Assembly (NCBI RefSeq): GCF_900143085.1
Contig: NZ_FRCZ01000002.1
Coordinates: 310,001-374,000, forward strand
Source of the DNA: Gracilibacillus kekensis
Lineage (GTDB): Bacteria > Bacillota > Bacilli > Bacillales > Amphibacillaceae
DNA: 64,000 bases
Reading direction: 5' to 3'
This document shows, in pieces, positions 50,525 through 60,910 of this stretch. The notes beneath the pieces are model-generated. The model ran no database searches, was not told the DNA's origin, and saw only the letters and a program-made list of their open reading frames with translations. A program made the translations under genes and the position numbers. The first letter of the stretch is position 1; each line of letters starts with the position of its first letter.

Positions 50525-53500
50525 TTATTTATATCTTGGATTTCGAATTAAAAACAATCCTACACCGGCTACTACTAACAAAAATCCGACCGATAACCAA
50601 TTAAAGAGTGTTGTAGCTGTATCAGGTAATTCTTTGTTATTCCTATCTTTTTGCTTATCTTCTCCATCTTCAGGCTTCTCTTCATGTCCTGGTTCTTGTG
50701 GTTGCTCTGGATCGGTTGGTTGTTCTTGTTCCTCATTATCTTGCGGATCTTCCGTTTCTAGCGCCAAGACACCATAAATAGAAAAGTGAGTTACTTCAGC
50801 AGAGATTGTTCCTGCTTGTGCATCATTACGATTACTATCTTGTATTTCCCATTCTTGGTTGGTTTCATTATAATAGTAGATCGCTATGTCATCATCTAGT
50901 TTTGTTTCATCGATTTCTAATGTTAGCAAAAATGGATCAGTTGGTTGCTCACTTCCATCCGGGTAGACGATTTCAAAGTCAAACATACTACCAGCAAGTG
51001 CAAAAGGTTTGTTCACTAATGCTTCAACATCTACTTCATTAATCGTTAATAGCGTACCTTCAGGCAGATCACCTGGCATTTTGATGGTAACTTTGGTACC
51101 AACTAAATTATACAATTTACCAGCAGATACTACTAATGGTGTACCGTTCTCTAATTCATTGGAAGGTTCTGGGTCGGTTGCATCCGTCACTACCACTCTA
51201 GAAACGTCTGAATGCTTGCCATTTGCTGAACTAACGGTTATAAATGCTTCTCCCTCTGCAATTGCTGTAATCTTTCCATTCTCATCTATTGTAACGATTT
51301 CTTCATTATTGGAGTTCCACAATAAATCTGCGTTTTGCGTTGGAGTTATTTCTACCGATAATTGTTTTTCTTCTCCAACGGTTAATGTTAGTTCCCTTTC
51401 AGTAAATGAAATCGACTCAATTAGGTCCATGTCCTCTTCTATTTCTTCTGGTAATTGATGTTGTAATGCCTCGTATTCTGTTGCTGTTATCGGTAATACG
51501 GTGCCATGACGAGGTCGATTAGGTAAATCATATTGATCAGGAATCGTCCATTCTCCTGAAGCAAGATCTGTTGTTTCAAATGGCACATACCCTCTCCCAC
51601 CAAATTCATCAATAAACAGATACCATTTTTCTTCTGTATTTGATTTAAAGATGGCTGGTCCTTCTCCTTGGTTGATGATGCCTTTACCAATGCCTTCTTT
51701 AACCATTTCAAAATCAGGATCTAAGACAGAATCGCCGACTTCCTGGAAGATAAATTTACCATTCGGAGAGTTGTCTGCATGGTAACCTCTCTCATCTTTG
51801 GTAAAACGGTAGAACTTACCATCATGCTCAATCATCGTCGTATCGATAATCGAATAGCCATAATCCAAATAAACTTCTGGCTCTGAAAAGGTGTGAAAAT
51901 CTCTTGTTTTTGTATACATCATTCGTTGGTAACTGCTGCCATTATTGCGATCTGTATCATTGTCATATAATTTAGATGCCCAAAAAACGATGTATTCTCC
52001 TGTTGTCTCATCATAGAAGATCTCAGGAGCCCATGTATTCCCAGCTTCTTTTGGTGCAATCTCTACTTTGCGCTGTTTTGACCAATTGATAAGATCATGA
52101 GATTCCCAAACCATGATCGAACGACTGCCATGTGTCTGAGCTTTATTCCAATCCCCATTACCGTGAATTTTTAAATCTGTCGCAATCATGTAAAATGTAT
52201 CGCCTTCTGGAGAACGAATGATAAATGGATCACGTAATCCTTTTTCTCCGAGCTCTGAAGTAAATACTGGATTGCCATCATTTAATTGTTGCCACTCCAA
52301 TGGATTATTTCCTTCACTTAAAGCAAAATAGATTTGCTCGCCATTTTCATAGCCCTCACCTGTAAAATACGGGAAGAAATAACCTTGATATTCTTCTGGC
52401 TCAGGTAATTCCATTACTTTCGCTTTAAATGACTTTACTAATTTTTGTCCGTCCAGCTGCAACGTTGCAGTTAATACAACATCTGTATTTCCTTCACCGA
52501 AAGCAGGCCTTGATACTTCGCCTGTTGCGGTAATAGTCGATGAATCTGAAGTCGTCCATGTTACGTCAACTTCTTCTGCAACGTTCGTAGGTAATGTCAA
52601 ATTCCCCTTGACTTCTTCCACGTTATGAACAACTAATGCTTGTAATGCTTCTTTTAAACGTTGTTCGACAGATGGTTTTTTTAGTACCGTTACACTAATT
52701 TCTTTTTCTGCAGAGACATTATCATCAGAGATGGTCGCTGTTAATGTGACGGTTTTGTTTCCTTCACCATGGTCCGGTCTAATTACTTTTCCTTGATCAC
52801 TTATCCATTGTGGATCAGACGATTTCCATGTAATTGTTGTGTTATTGCTTCCTTTATTAGGCAGATTAAGATCCACCGTAATTGTTTCTGCGTCTTTATT
52901 TTCACCGAGTATTTGCGAGACCGTTAATCGTTCTTTTGCTTGTTCCACCAAAATCGAATCGATGGCATTCCTTTTTATTTCCGCCTCATTCTCTAACTGT
53001 TGTATTTCGGCAGCAGACAAGACCCCATCATAGACTTCGAAGTCAGCAATAAGTCCTTTAAAATAAGGGTCGGCACTATAAAAAGATTGTCCAATATAGC
53101 CACTTGGACCAGTTGGATTGGCAATATCCGCTAACGTAAATTCACCTGCTGGTTCACTTGAGACAAATTCTCCATCAATATAGAGTTCTAACGTTCCCTG
53201 ACTGCCATCAAAAACTGTTGTCACTAGTTTCCATTGATTAGATGCTAATGTATCTGTTTTCGACGACACTTCATTTCTCCATCCATCTGTGGCAATGCCA
53301 AAACGAGCCGATGCATCTGCATTATATCTAGGAGTAAAGTATAGATATTGTTGATCGTTCTGACCAAAGGTGTACAACCATTCTGCTGCATTCTCACCAT
53401 TCCAATTGACAAGAGAAGATACCGTGATACTTTCTTGTTCATTTAAAACCCCTTGCGGCATCTCAATATAAGCATTCTCACCACTAAGCTCGATGATCCC

Positions 53501-56500
53501 AACGTCATCAGTTGTAATGATCTGTTCCTCATTGATACCGCTTAGCATTCCATCAAAATCACCTGCCTGATCCATGATCATATCGTTCTCCACATGTTGC
53601 ATATCATAATCAAGTAGAAGATCGACTTCTGCTGGTGGTGGTTCCTCCGTTGCTTGATCGGCTAAACTTACAATTTCCTGCTCTGTTAAAGCACGGTTAT
53701 AAATTTGAAACTCATCTATTCCACCCGCAAAATAGGATTGATTATCACGGCTTGATTTACCCAAGTAATTCATCGTAGTCTCCATCAACATTCTTGGTTC
53801 GACATTATAGGTATCAATTGAATCAACCAGTTCACCATTAACAAAGGTTTTTGCTGTAAAGCCATCAATCGTTATGGCAACATGTTGCCACTGATTCAAT
53901 CCTAATCGATTAGATGTTAAACGATATTTATAATCAGATGGCAGATCAGAGGAAGCATTGCCAAATTTTTCAGTGAAAGGTGTGACGGTTGCAAATTCCA
54001 ACAGTCCCGAATCACCTTGCGTACTTAAATACATACTGTTTCGATTGGCAACCCTGCCGGTGTCAGAACCAAAATCAAAGATACGTTGATCGGCTTGGTT
54101 TTGATCAACTTTTACCCAGGTTGAAATCGTCATTTTTTCCAGATTTTCTTGTTGGATCAAATTTTCTGGCATTTCGACATAACCCGTGTCGCCATCTAAC
54201 TGCACAAATCCTTGGGAATCCCCAATAGCTTCTTCTGATTCAATCGTAGCGTTACCATGCAATTGTGCATCATATCCGTTACCGCTTACATCTGTAACAG
54301 AGCCATCTTCACTTTGATCAAAGCGATAATGAACGACAGGTTCCTCTTGTTCTTTTGGGCCTTCTGGCAAGTATTTATCGGTTAATGCTTGATATTCTTG
54401 ATTTGTAATCGGTATGACGGTACCATGTCGAGGACCTGGTGGCAGTGCATAGTCCGCTTCATCTAATACATTATTCACTAGTTGACTACCATCTTCTAAG
54501 TCATCCGTCCAGCGCACATGGTATGGCCATGAATCGAGGAACAAATACCATTTTTCTTCATCGATTGCTTTGAAGATTGTTTGTCCTTCATTATTTCCTC
54601 CATGTCCAATTAAACCTTGGTTTCCACTTTTGGTCTCATCAATCAGATCAAATTGATAACCATTTTCTTCAATTCCATCAACATCTTCAAAGATATCTGT
54701 TGCTTTTTCGTAATATACTTTGAAATTCACTTCTGACTTGGTAAATCGGTACAAGCTTTCATCATCCTGAATAAAAGTAGTATCAATTGTTGGAAAACTA
54801 TCATCAATATATACTTTTGGTTCCGAGAATGTATGAAAGTCACGTGTTGTCGCATAATACATCACATTATACTGACCATTTGGACGACCATTCGGATAAT
54901 TACCATAGGTTTCCTCATTAGGAATCGAGGATGCCCAAAACACGACATACTCTCCAGTTGGTTCATGGTAAAATGCTTCTGGAGCCCAAGTATTACCCCC
55001 GTTTTCTGGTGCAACTTCCACCATACGCTGTTCACTCCAATTAACAAGGTCATCTGATTCCCAGACCATTATTGAGTGACTTCCAGTAATTTGAGCTTGA
55101 TCGAAGTTTGTGCTCTCACCCATTTTCAAATCAGTAGCAATCATATAAAATTTATCGCCTTCTGGAGAACGAATGACAAATGGATCACGTAATCCTTTTT
55201 CACCCATTGTCGATTGAATGACAGATTGTCCATTATTTAACGCACGCCAATGTAAGGGATCTTCTGCAACGGCAAAAGAAATTTCTTCTCCACCTTCATA
55301 TTCTCCAGTAAAATAACTAAAGAAATAGGCATCATATTCTTGTTCACCTGGATCTTTTTTTACGGTGACCGTAATCTCTTTGGTAATCATTGCTTCATTA
55401 TATTGAACACTTGCTGTCAAGGTAACTTCTGTATCGGTAACCGGGCGCTCTACCCAACCTAATTGGTTAGTATCATCTATAACTTGCTCAGTTCCTTTTA
55501 TAATGTCTGGATGGGAGGAATCCCAAGTGATATCAGAACCATTTTCTCCAGTTGTTACAAGGTGGAGATTTCCTTTTACATTAGAAGAATTATAAACCGT
55601 AATTGATTCTGCATCCCGTTCCACTCTCTCCATATCGGAAAATTCTTTGATCACTGTTACAGTAAATGTTTTTGTAGTAATCATACCCTGATAGCTTAGA
55701 GTTGCAGACAAATCAACTACTGTATCGCCTTGTTCTACTCCAGGACGAGTAACTTTACCATCTGGGGTAATAACCTCTGGATGAGACGAGTCCCAAGTTA
55801 GGGCCACACCATTCTCTGTTTCTGCCGGTAAAGAAAGATTTTGTGTAACGGCATCCACTGTATCTTCTGAGTCTAAATACGGTTCAATAGCTAATTGTTC
55901 TTGTTGCCTGTCGAGTAGTAATTGATTTAATGGATCAATTGTAGTTTGTAACTGATCTGATAGGTTTGCTACCTCACCTGCTGTTAATGCTTTTCCATGA
56001 ACACGAAAATCGGCAATCCTTCCTTTAAAATATGCATCATTCTGAAAAATAGATTTACCTATGAATCCCGAAAAATCTGCACTTGAATCAATAATTTTGG
56101 CAAGTTCATTACCTTCCGTAGAACCTGTAGCAATTTCTTCCCCATTCACATATAAAGTGAATGTATCCTCTTTCCCATTAAATACTGATGTAATTACATT
56201 CCATTGATTTGCTGAAATCATTTGGTCTCCTTGAATTATTGATTCATTTCGCCAACCAGACTCCGATATACCTGTTGTTGCAAAATTACCATTACTATGT
56301 CTCGGGGTTGTGAACAAATAACTGTTACCTTGTTCGATGTTTTCATCAACTTTACCGAATCCATAAATCCAACGATTAGTTCCATCGTTTGACCAATTTA
56401 CCAAAGAGGTGACCGTTACACTTTCTATGTCACTCAATAAATCACGCTGTCCATCTGCTTTAGGTATTTCAATATATGCATTAGTATCACTTGCAGGACC

Positions 56501-56776
56501 ACCATCTAATTCAACAAAACCCGCTTGTTCATTTGAGTAATAATCGCCTTCACTCTGATTTTGATAACGACCATTAAATTCTGACCCTGCTCTATTATCA
56601 AATACTAGATTACCATTGTTTTCTACTGTTTGTTTCATATCATAATGAAGAAGCAAACTACTCTCAGAGTTGTTTGCTTCTTCTGCTGCTTGAATTGTAT
56701 GAGGGACACTTCCAGCGAACAATTGGAATAAAAGTACTGAAATCATCAATATGGATAGATTACGGTTATTGTTCAT
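50525..56776 (-). CDS. Giant wall-anchored protein with two GH43 and three LamG-type domains
   Basis: The protein is 2083 residues. Signal peptide 1-30 (IQAAEE). LamG-like domain about 40-275; two atrophied Ig-like repeats (LTWDSSHPEVITPDGKVTRP; ITWDSSHPDII) about 290-475; GH43 five-blade domain about 490-795 (LRDPFVIRSPEG, NTWAPEAFYH, PRHGTVIPI); LamG-like domains about 815-1040 and 1055-1265; two further Ig-like repeats; second GH43 about 1455-1765 (LRDPFIIRSPEG, NTWAPEIFYD, PRHGTVLPI); Big_2 domain from about 1785; a beta domain with VSAGKLYNLVGTKVTIKMPG near 1880; acidic linker; LPDTAT at about 2049 with TM and basic tail. GH43 enzymes are mainly arabinofuranosidases, xylosidases or galactosidases. 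It follows the sugar transporter genes by 23 bases. GGGAG precedes the ATG. Confidence 0.9.
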   Translation of the reverse strand: MNNNRNLSILMISVLLFQLFAGSVPHTIQAAEEANNSESSLLLHYDMKQTVENNGNLVFDNRAGSEFNGRYQNQSEGDYYSNEQAGFVELDGGPASDTNAYIEIPKADGQRDLLSDIESVTVTSLVNWSNDGTNRWIYGFGKVDENIEQGNSYLFTTPRHSNGNFATTGISESGWRNESIIQGDQMISANQWNVITSVFNGKEDTFTLYVNGEEIATGSTEGNELAKIIDSSADFSGFIGKSIFQNDAYFKGRIADFRVHGKALTAGEVANLSDQLQTTIDPLNQLLLDRQQEQLAIEPYLDSEDTVDAVTQNLSLPAETENGVALTWDSSHPEVITPDGKVTRPGVEQGDTVVDLSATLSYQGMITTKTFTVTVIKEFSDMERVERDAESITVYNSSNVKGNLHLVTTGENGSDITWDSSHPDIIKGTEQVIDDTNQLGWVERPVTDTEVTLTASVQYNEAMITKEITVTVKKDPGEQEYDAYFFSYFTGEYEGGEEISFAVAEDPLHWRALNNGQSVIQSTMGEKGLRDPFVIRSPEGDKFYMIATDLKMGESTNFDQAQITGSHSIMVWESDDLVNWSEQRMVEVAPENGGNTWAPEAFYHEPTGEYVVFWASSIPNEETYGNYPNGRPNGQYNVMYYATTRDFHTFSEPKVYIDDSFPTIDTTFIQDDESLYRFTKSEVNFKVYYEKATDIFEDVDGIEENGYQFDLIDETKSGNQGLIGHGGNNEGQTIFKAIDEEKWYLFLDSWPYHVRWTDDLEDGSQLVNNVLDEADYALPPGPRHGTVIPITNQEYQALTDKYLPEGPKEQEEPVVHYRFDQSEDGSVTDVSGNGYDAQLHGNATIESEEAIGDSQGFVQLDGDTGYVEMPENLIQQENLEKMTISTWVKVDQNQADQRIFDFGSDTGRVANRNSMYLSTQGDSGLLEFATVTPFTEKFGNASSDLPSDYKYRLTSNRLGLNQWQHVAITIDGFTAKTFVNGELVDSIDTYNVEPRMLMETTMNYLGKSSRDNQSYFAGGIDEFQIYNRALTEQEIVSLADQATEEPPPAEVDLLLDYDMQHVENDMIMDQAGDFDGMLSGINEEQIITTDDVGIIELSGENAYIEMPQGVLNEQESITVSSLVNWNGENAAEWLYTFGQNDQQYLYFTPRYNADASARFGIATDGWRNEVSSKTDTLASNQWKLVTTVFDGSQGTLELYIDGEFVSSEPAGEFTLADIANPTGPSGYIGQSFYSADPYFKGLIADFEVYDGVLSAAEIQQLENEAEIKRNAIDSILVEQAKERLTVSQILGENKDAETITVDLNLPNKGSNNTTITWKSSDPQWISDQGKVIRPDHGEGNKTVTLTATISDDNVSAEKEISVTVLKKPSVEQRLKEALQALVVHNVEEVKGNLTLPTNVAEEVDVTWTTSDSSTITATGEVSRPAFGEGNTDVVLTATLQLDGQKLVKSFKAKVMELPEPEEYQGYFFPYFTGEGYENGEQIYFALSEGNNPLEWQQLNDGNPVFTSELGEKGLRDPFIIRSPEGDTFYMIATDLKIHGNGDWNKAQTHGSRSIMVWESHDLINWSKQRKVEIAPKEAGNTWAPEIFYDETTGEYIVFWASKLYDNDTDRNNGSSYQRMMYTKTRDFHTFSEPEVYLDYGYSIIDTTMIEHDGKFYRFTKDERGYHADNSPNGKFIFQEVGDSVLDPDFEMVKEGIGKGIINQGEGPAIFKSNTEEKWYLFIDEFGGRGYVPFETTDLASGEWTIPDQYDLPNRPRHGTVLPITATEYEALQHQLPEEIEEDMDLIESISFTERELTLTVGEEKQLSVEITPTQNADLLWNSNNEEIVTIDENGKITAIAEGEAFITVSSANGKHSDVSRVVVTDATDPEPSNELENGTPLVVSAGKLYNLVGTKVTIKMPGDLPEGTLLTINEVDVEALVNKPFALAGSMFDFEIVYPDGSEQPTDPFLLTLEIDETKLDDDIAIYYYNETNQEWEIQDSNRNDAQAGTISAEVTHFSIYGVLALETEDPQDNEEQEQPTDPEQPQEPGHEEKPEDGEDKQKDRNNKELPDTATTLFNWLSVGFLLVVAGVGLFLIRNPRYK

Positions 56777-56799
56777 ATCCTTAACTCCCTACTAGATTA

Positions 56800-57786
56800 T
56801 TATTCTTTTGCTTGTTTTTTCTCACTGCGAATCACAATAATTCTTTGTAAAACGATAAACAAAAATAATAAGACACCAATTGCAATTTTGGTCCACCACG
56901 AACTTAAGGTCCCTTCAAAAACAATGATGGTTTGAATGATCCCAAGAATGAGCACACCAACAACACTGCCCGCTACATAACCTGCACCACCAGTTAATAA
57001 TGTTCCACCAATAACGACCGCTGCGATGGTATCTAATTCCATACCATTTGCATGTAAGCCATAACCAGATAACATATAAAATGTAAAGATTAAACCAGCC
57101 AATGACGCACAAAAGCCACTTAACGTATAAATCAGTACTTTCGTTCTTCCCACAGGCAATCCCATCAACATTGCCGATTGTTCACTGCCTCCAATCGCAT
57201 AAATCGTTCGACCGAATTTTGTAAAATGACCCAGAAAAATTGCGATAATGACAATGATAATAGCAATCACAACACTTATCGATATGAAGGTACCACCTGG
57301 TAATGGAATTTGTGTACTTGCCATATAACTAAAAAAAGGATGTTCAATTGCAATGGTTTCGACACTTATGACATAACTTAAGCCTCGTGCTAAAAACATC
57401 CCTGCTAGGGTAACAATAAACGGTTGCAAATTATAGAAATGAATCAGGGATCCTTGTACCATTCCTAGCACCGTACCTACTAAAAGACTAATAGGTACTA
57501 CGATCACTGGAGATAATTGCGCTTCCATTGTCAAACTTGCTGCAACCATACTTGTTAAAGCAATGACAGATCCTACCGATAAATCAATTCCACCAGATAA
57601 AATGACAAACGTCATCCCTACGGCTACAACGATAAGAAAGGCATTATCAATAAATAAATTAAGAAATACCTGGGTAGAAAAAAAGCCGGTATAACGTAAG
57701 GAACCAAAACTAAACATAAGAACAAATAAAGCAATGGTGGCAATTAACGGAAGTTGTTTGTAATCAATTGATAATCGATTAATCAT
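56800..57786 (-). CDS. yjfF: Sugar ABC transporter permease, YjfF-like
   Basis: The protein is 328 residues with about ten TM helices. FVILSGGIDLSVGSVIALTSM, NLQPFIVTLAGMFLARGLSYV, GRTIYAIGGSEQSAMLMGLPVGRTKV and IAAVVIGGTLLTGGAGYVAGSVVG are the RbsC/YjfF permease signatures. In E. coli YjfF and YtfT are the two permeases of the galactofuranose importer. Its start overlaps ytfT by four bases. Confidence 0.85.
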   Translation of the reverse strand: MINRLSIDYKQLPLIATIALFVLMFSFGSLRYTGFFSTQVFLNLFIDNAFLIVVAVGMTFVILSGGIDLSVGSVIALTSMVAASLTMEAQLSPVIVVPISLLVGTVLGMVQGSLIHFYNLQPFIVTLAGMFLARGLSYVISVETIAIEHPFFSYMASTQIPLPGGTFISISVVIAIIIVIIAIFLGHFTKFGRTIYAIGGSEQSAMLMGLPVGRTKVLIYTLSGFCASLAGLIFTFYMLSGYGLHANGMELDTIAAVVIGGTLLTGGAGYVAGSVVGVLILGIIQTIIVFEGTLSSWWTKIAIGVLLFLFIVLQRIIVIRSEKKQAKE

Positions 57787-58826
57787 GATAAAGTAACACC
57801 CTCACTTTCTTTTTGTTCTTTTGTCTTTTTCAACTTACCAGTTCCGAATACTTTGCTCCGAAATTCTGGAGATTGTAATAAACAGACAATCAATACAACA
57901 ACCGCTTTTACCACTAGGTTCGTTTCTGCTGGGACACCAATTGAATAAATCGTAGTGGTTAAACTTTGAATAATCAAAGCGCCAATGATTGTTCCCATTA
58001 AATAGAAGCGACCACCCATCAGAGATGTTCCTCCAATAACAACTGCTAGTATCGCGTCTAATTCAAACCACAATCCTGCGTTGTTTCCATCCGCACTCAT
58101 TACATTAGATGATAATATTAAACCACCTACTCCAGCACAAAATCCGGAAAACAAATAAACCATAAGCATAATATTTTTCGAATTAATACCAGCTAATCTA
58201 CTCGCATCTGGATTCGATCCGACTGATTCAATAAATAAACCTAACGCTGTTTTTCTTGTTATCAGTACTGCTAATAATAAAACAAATGCAACGATAAAAA
58301 CGGAGAATGGTAAGGCAAGTAAATACCCTCCACCGATAAAATTATATGGATCATAATAAACGGTCGTAATTTGACCTCCCGTAATTAACTGGGCGACCCC
58401 TCTACCTGCTACCATTAAAATTAAGGTTGCGACGATCGGCTGCACACCTATTCTTGACACAAGTAGTCCATTCCAACCACCTACTAATGTAGAAATCACT
58501 AAAGCTAGGGCAATAGCTGTAAATAGTGGTCCAAGGCCATCTGTCTCTGCGTTTGCCACTGACATAGCACCAATTGCACCAGACATTGCAATCACAGAAC
58601 CAACACTTAAATCAATACCTTTGGTGGCAATAACTAATGTCATGCCAATCGAAATTAACATTAATGGTGCCCCACGATTTAAAATATCAATAATACTTCC
58701 AGTTAGGCGACCATTGCGCACCTCGATTGATAGAAAACTACTATCAAAAAATAGATTGATTAATAGAATAAGTATTAACACCATGATTGGCCAAAATAAT
58801 CTTGATCTCATAATAGATTTCCCCAT
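57783..58826 (-). CDS. ytfT: Sugar ABC transporter permease, YtfT-like
   Basis: The protein is 347 residues. LVIATKGIDLSVGSVIAMSGAIGA, GVQPIVATLILMVAGRGVAQLITGGQI, FIESVGSNPDASRLAGINSKNI and LDAILAVVIGGTSLMGGRFYL mark the family; GRGVAQLITGGQITTVYYDP is characteristic of the YtfT branch. GGAGG precedes the ATG. Second permease of the heterodimeric channel, located between ATPase and YjfF-like genes as in the ytfQRT-yjfF order. Confidence 0.87.
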   Translation of the reverse strand: MGKSIMRSRLFWPIMVLILILLINLFFDSSFLSIEVRNGRLTGSIIDILNRGAPLMLISIGMTLVIATKGIDLSVGSVIAMSGAIGAMSVANAETDGLGPLFTAIALALVISTLVGGWNGLLVSRIGVQPIVATLILMVAGRGVAQLITGGQITTVYYDPYNFIGGGYLLALPFSVFIVAFVLLLAVLITRKTALGLFIESVGSNPDASRLAGINSKNIMLMVYLFSGFCAGVGGLILSSNVMSADGNNAGLWFELDAILAVVIGGTSLMGGRFYLMGTIIGALIIQSLTTTIYSIGVPAETNLVVKAVVVLIVCLLQSPEFRSKVFGTGKLKKTKEQKESEGVTLS

Positions 58827-58827
58827 A

Positions 58828-60339
58828 TCACATTCCTCCGGCCATTTCTTTCATTAATTCTTGCTGTGTTAAACCTTTTTGGTTTTGATACTCCGATACT
58901 TTCTTTCGATCTCTTAGAACAGCTATCCGATGACTGGTTCGCAAAATCTCTTCCAGTTCAGAGGAAATAAATAAAATGGCTTTATTTTTTTGACTTAATT
59001 CTGTCATTAACTTCATAATTTCTGTTTTTGCTCCTATATCAATTCCTCGTGTAGGCTCATCTAAAATAAGTAATTCTGGATCAGTGACTAACCACCTAGC
59101 CAACATTACTTTTTGCTGGTTACCGCCACTTAAATTTTTGATTAATTGTTCTGGATTCGCAGGGCTGATATTCAAAAGTTCGATATACTCATCGGCAATT
59201 TTTGTTTGTTTGGTTTTCGATATATAACGAAACCATCCATTAACACTTTGGATAGCTAAAATAATATTTTCTCGAACCGTTAATTCTGGGATAATTCCTT
59301 CAGCTTTACGATCCTCAGAACAAAATCCAATATTATTTACGATTGCTTGTCGAGGTGAAGAAAAATTTAATTTTTCACCCTTTATTTTGATCGTTCCTTG
59401 ATCTGCTTTGTCAGCACCAAATAATAGTCTTGCAATCTCGGTACGACCCGAACCTAATAAACCTGCAAAACCAACTATTTCCCCTTTTTTTAAGTCGAAA
59501 TTAAAGGGGTGTATTTTTCCTTTTAATCCGACTTGATCAGCCGTTAAAAAAGTTTCTCTTTCTGCTGATTCGTGTGACACATTTTTCGTAACAGCTTCAA
59601 GTTCTTGTAGTTCCTTACCAATCATCTTAGAGACAAGATCGACACGGTCTAATTCTTCTGTCATGTATTCACCGATCCATTCACCATTTCTAAGCACAGT
59701 AAGCCGATCGGTAATTTCATAAATTTGATCTAAAAAATGACTGACAAATACAATTGCTAAACCATCTTTTTTTAACTTCCTAATAACAGAGAAAAGTTGT
59801 TTTACTTCATCACGATCAAGACTAGAAGTTGGTTCATCTAAAATTAAAATTTGCGCTGATACATTCAATGCACGCGCAATCGCAACCATTTGTTGAATCG
59901 CCACAGAATAAGAAGATAATAGCTTAGTGACGTCAATTTTTAATTGGAGACTCGCTAATAATGCTTCTGCTCGTTTATGCATTTCCTTCCAAGCCAACCG
60001 ACCATGCTTTTTAATTTCTCGCCCGATAAAAATATTTTCGGTAACAGATAGGTTGGTACATAAATTTACTTCCTGGTAAACGGTACTAATCCCCTTTTCT
60101 TGCGCGTCTTGGGGATTTTTTATATGAACCGTTTTCCCATCCAATACAACGGAACCATTATCGATCGAATACACCCCAGTTAGTACTTTAATTAATGTTG
60201 ATTTTCCAGCACCATTCTCTCCCATTAAAGCGTGTACTTCCCCTGGATAGAGTGATAGCTGAACATTCGACAATGCTCTCACACCAGGAAACTCTTTCAC
60301 AATATTCTCCATAACCAATCGTGGCTGTCGCTCAGGCAA
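58828..60339 (-). CDS. ytfR: Sugar ABC transporter ATP-binding protein, YtfR-like (two ATPase domains)
   Basis: About 503 residues. AAGGAGG is only two bases from the ATG at 60345 but eight from the TTG at 60339, so the TTG is preferred. First ABC domain: Walker A GENGAGKSTL, Walker B QILILDEPTSSLD. Second domain: degenerate Walker A region GLLGSGRTEIARLLFG, signature LSGGNQQKVMLARWL, Walker B LLILDEPTRGID. This tandem layout is that of RbsA/MglA/YtfR. It energises uptake of the sugar bound by the YtfQ-like protein. A composite repeat (copy C) separates it from the binding-protein gene. Confidence 0.88.
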   Translation of the reverse strand: MPERQPRLVMENIVKEFPGVRALSNVQLSLYPGEVHALMGENGAGKSTLIKVLTGVYSIDNGSVVLDGKTVHIKNPQDAQEKGISTVYQEVNLCTNLSVTENIFIGREIKKHGRLAWKEMHKRAEALLASLQLKIDVTKLLSSYSVAIQQMVAIARALNVSAQILILDEPTSSLDRDEVKQLFSVIRKLKKDGLAIVFVSHFLDQIYEITDRLTVLRNGEWIGEYMTEELDRVDLVSKMIGKELQELEAVTKNVSHESAERETFLTADQVGLKGKIHPFNFDLKKGEIVGFAGLLGSGRTEIARLLFGADKADQGTIKIKGEKLNFSSPRQAIVNNIGFCSEDRKAEGIIPELTVRENIILAIQSVNGWFRYISKTKQTKIADEYIELLNISPANPEQLIKNLSGGNQQKVMLARWLVTDPELLILDEPTRGIDIGAKTEIMKLMTELSQKNKAILFISSELEEILRTSHRIAVLRDRKKVSEYQNQKGLTQQELMKEMAGGM

Positions 60340-60384
60340 CTCCATTACCTCCTTTTTGGCAAAGTGGTAATTTTGAATGATATA

Positions 60385-60790
60385 AAAACGTAACAACCGC
60401 TCCGGCTTGCCCACTTCGCTTTCCAGGGGACGTGTCTTCAGCTAACTTTTGTAAAGAAGTTCACTTTACAAAAGTGGATCTTCAGATCACGTTGATCCCC
60501 TAGGAGTCGAAGTGGACGCCTGCGCTAAGTAAATTTCTACAAATGAATGTAAGTAGTATAATAAAAGTTTTTTTCACTTTGTTATTAGACTCTTTTGTAA
60601 GTATCAAAATTCAACTGTCACAAACATTGTAGAGTATCATTATAGCGAAGGCCGCCCGCTTCAACTCCTGTAGGAACGTTTTATCCGAAGATCCACTTTG
60701 GCAAGCGGTTTTTGATTGCCAAAGTTAGCTGAGGAGAAAATCCCACGGAAAGGGAAGCGGGCAGCCGCAGCGACTGCTAAGCAGAAAAAT
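60385..60790. repeat. Composite palindromic repeat, copy C (two units)
   Basis: Two palindromic units, about 60390-60520 and 60649-60775, flank about 130 bases shared in part with copy B (CTGTCACAAACATTGTAGAG). Unit one opens GGCTTGCCCACTTCGCTTTCC as in copy A and has an inner stem around TTTGTAAAG. Unit two closes with GGAAAGGGAAGCGGGCAGCC. It lies inside the transporter operon, between ytfQ and ytfR, leaving over 500 gene-free bases there. No ORF is supported. Confidence 0.75.
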
Positions 60791-60855
60791 AATTTCAAAA
60801 TAACCACATTAAACATTTACCCTCATACGTTCATTCTTTTGATCATTTGTCTTTG

Positions 60856-60882
60856 GCTGGGACATGGATATTCTGTCCCAGC
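60856..60882. promoter_or_regulatory. Strong hairpin after the binding-protein gene
   Basis: GCTGGGACA, nine-base loop, TGTCCCAGC: a perfect GC-rich 9-bp stem about 30 bases beyond the ytfQ stop. There is no T run on the minus strand, so it more likely stabilises the upstream mRNA or gives partial attenuation than full termination. That would let the binding protein be made in excess over the permeases. Confidence 0.5.
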
Positions 60883-60910
60883 ATCTTACAGTTTGCTTTG
60901 TTTCTTTTAA

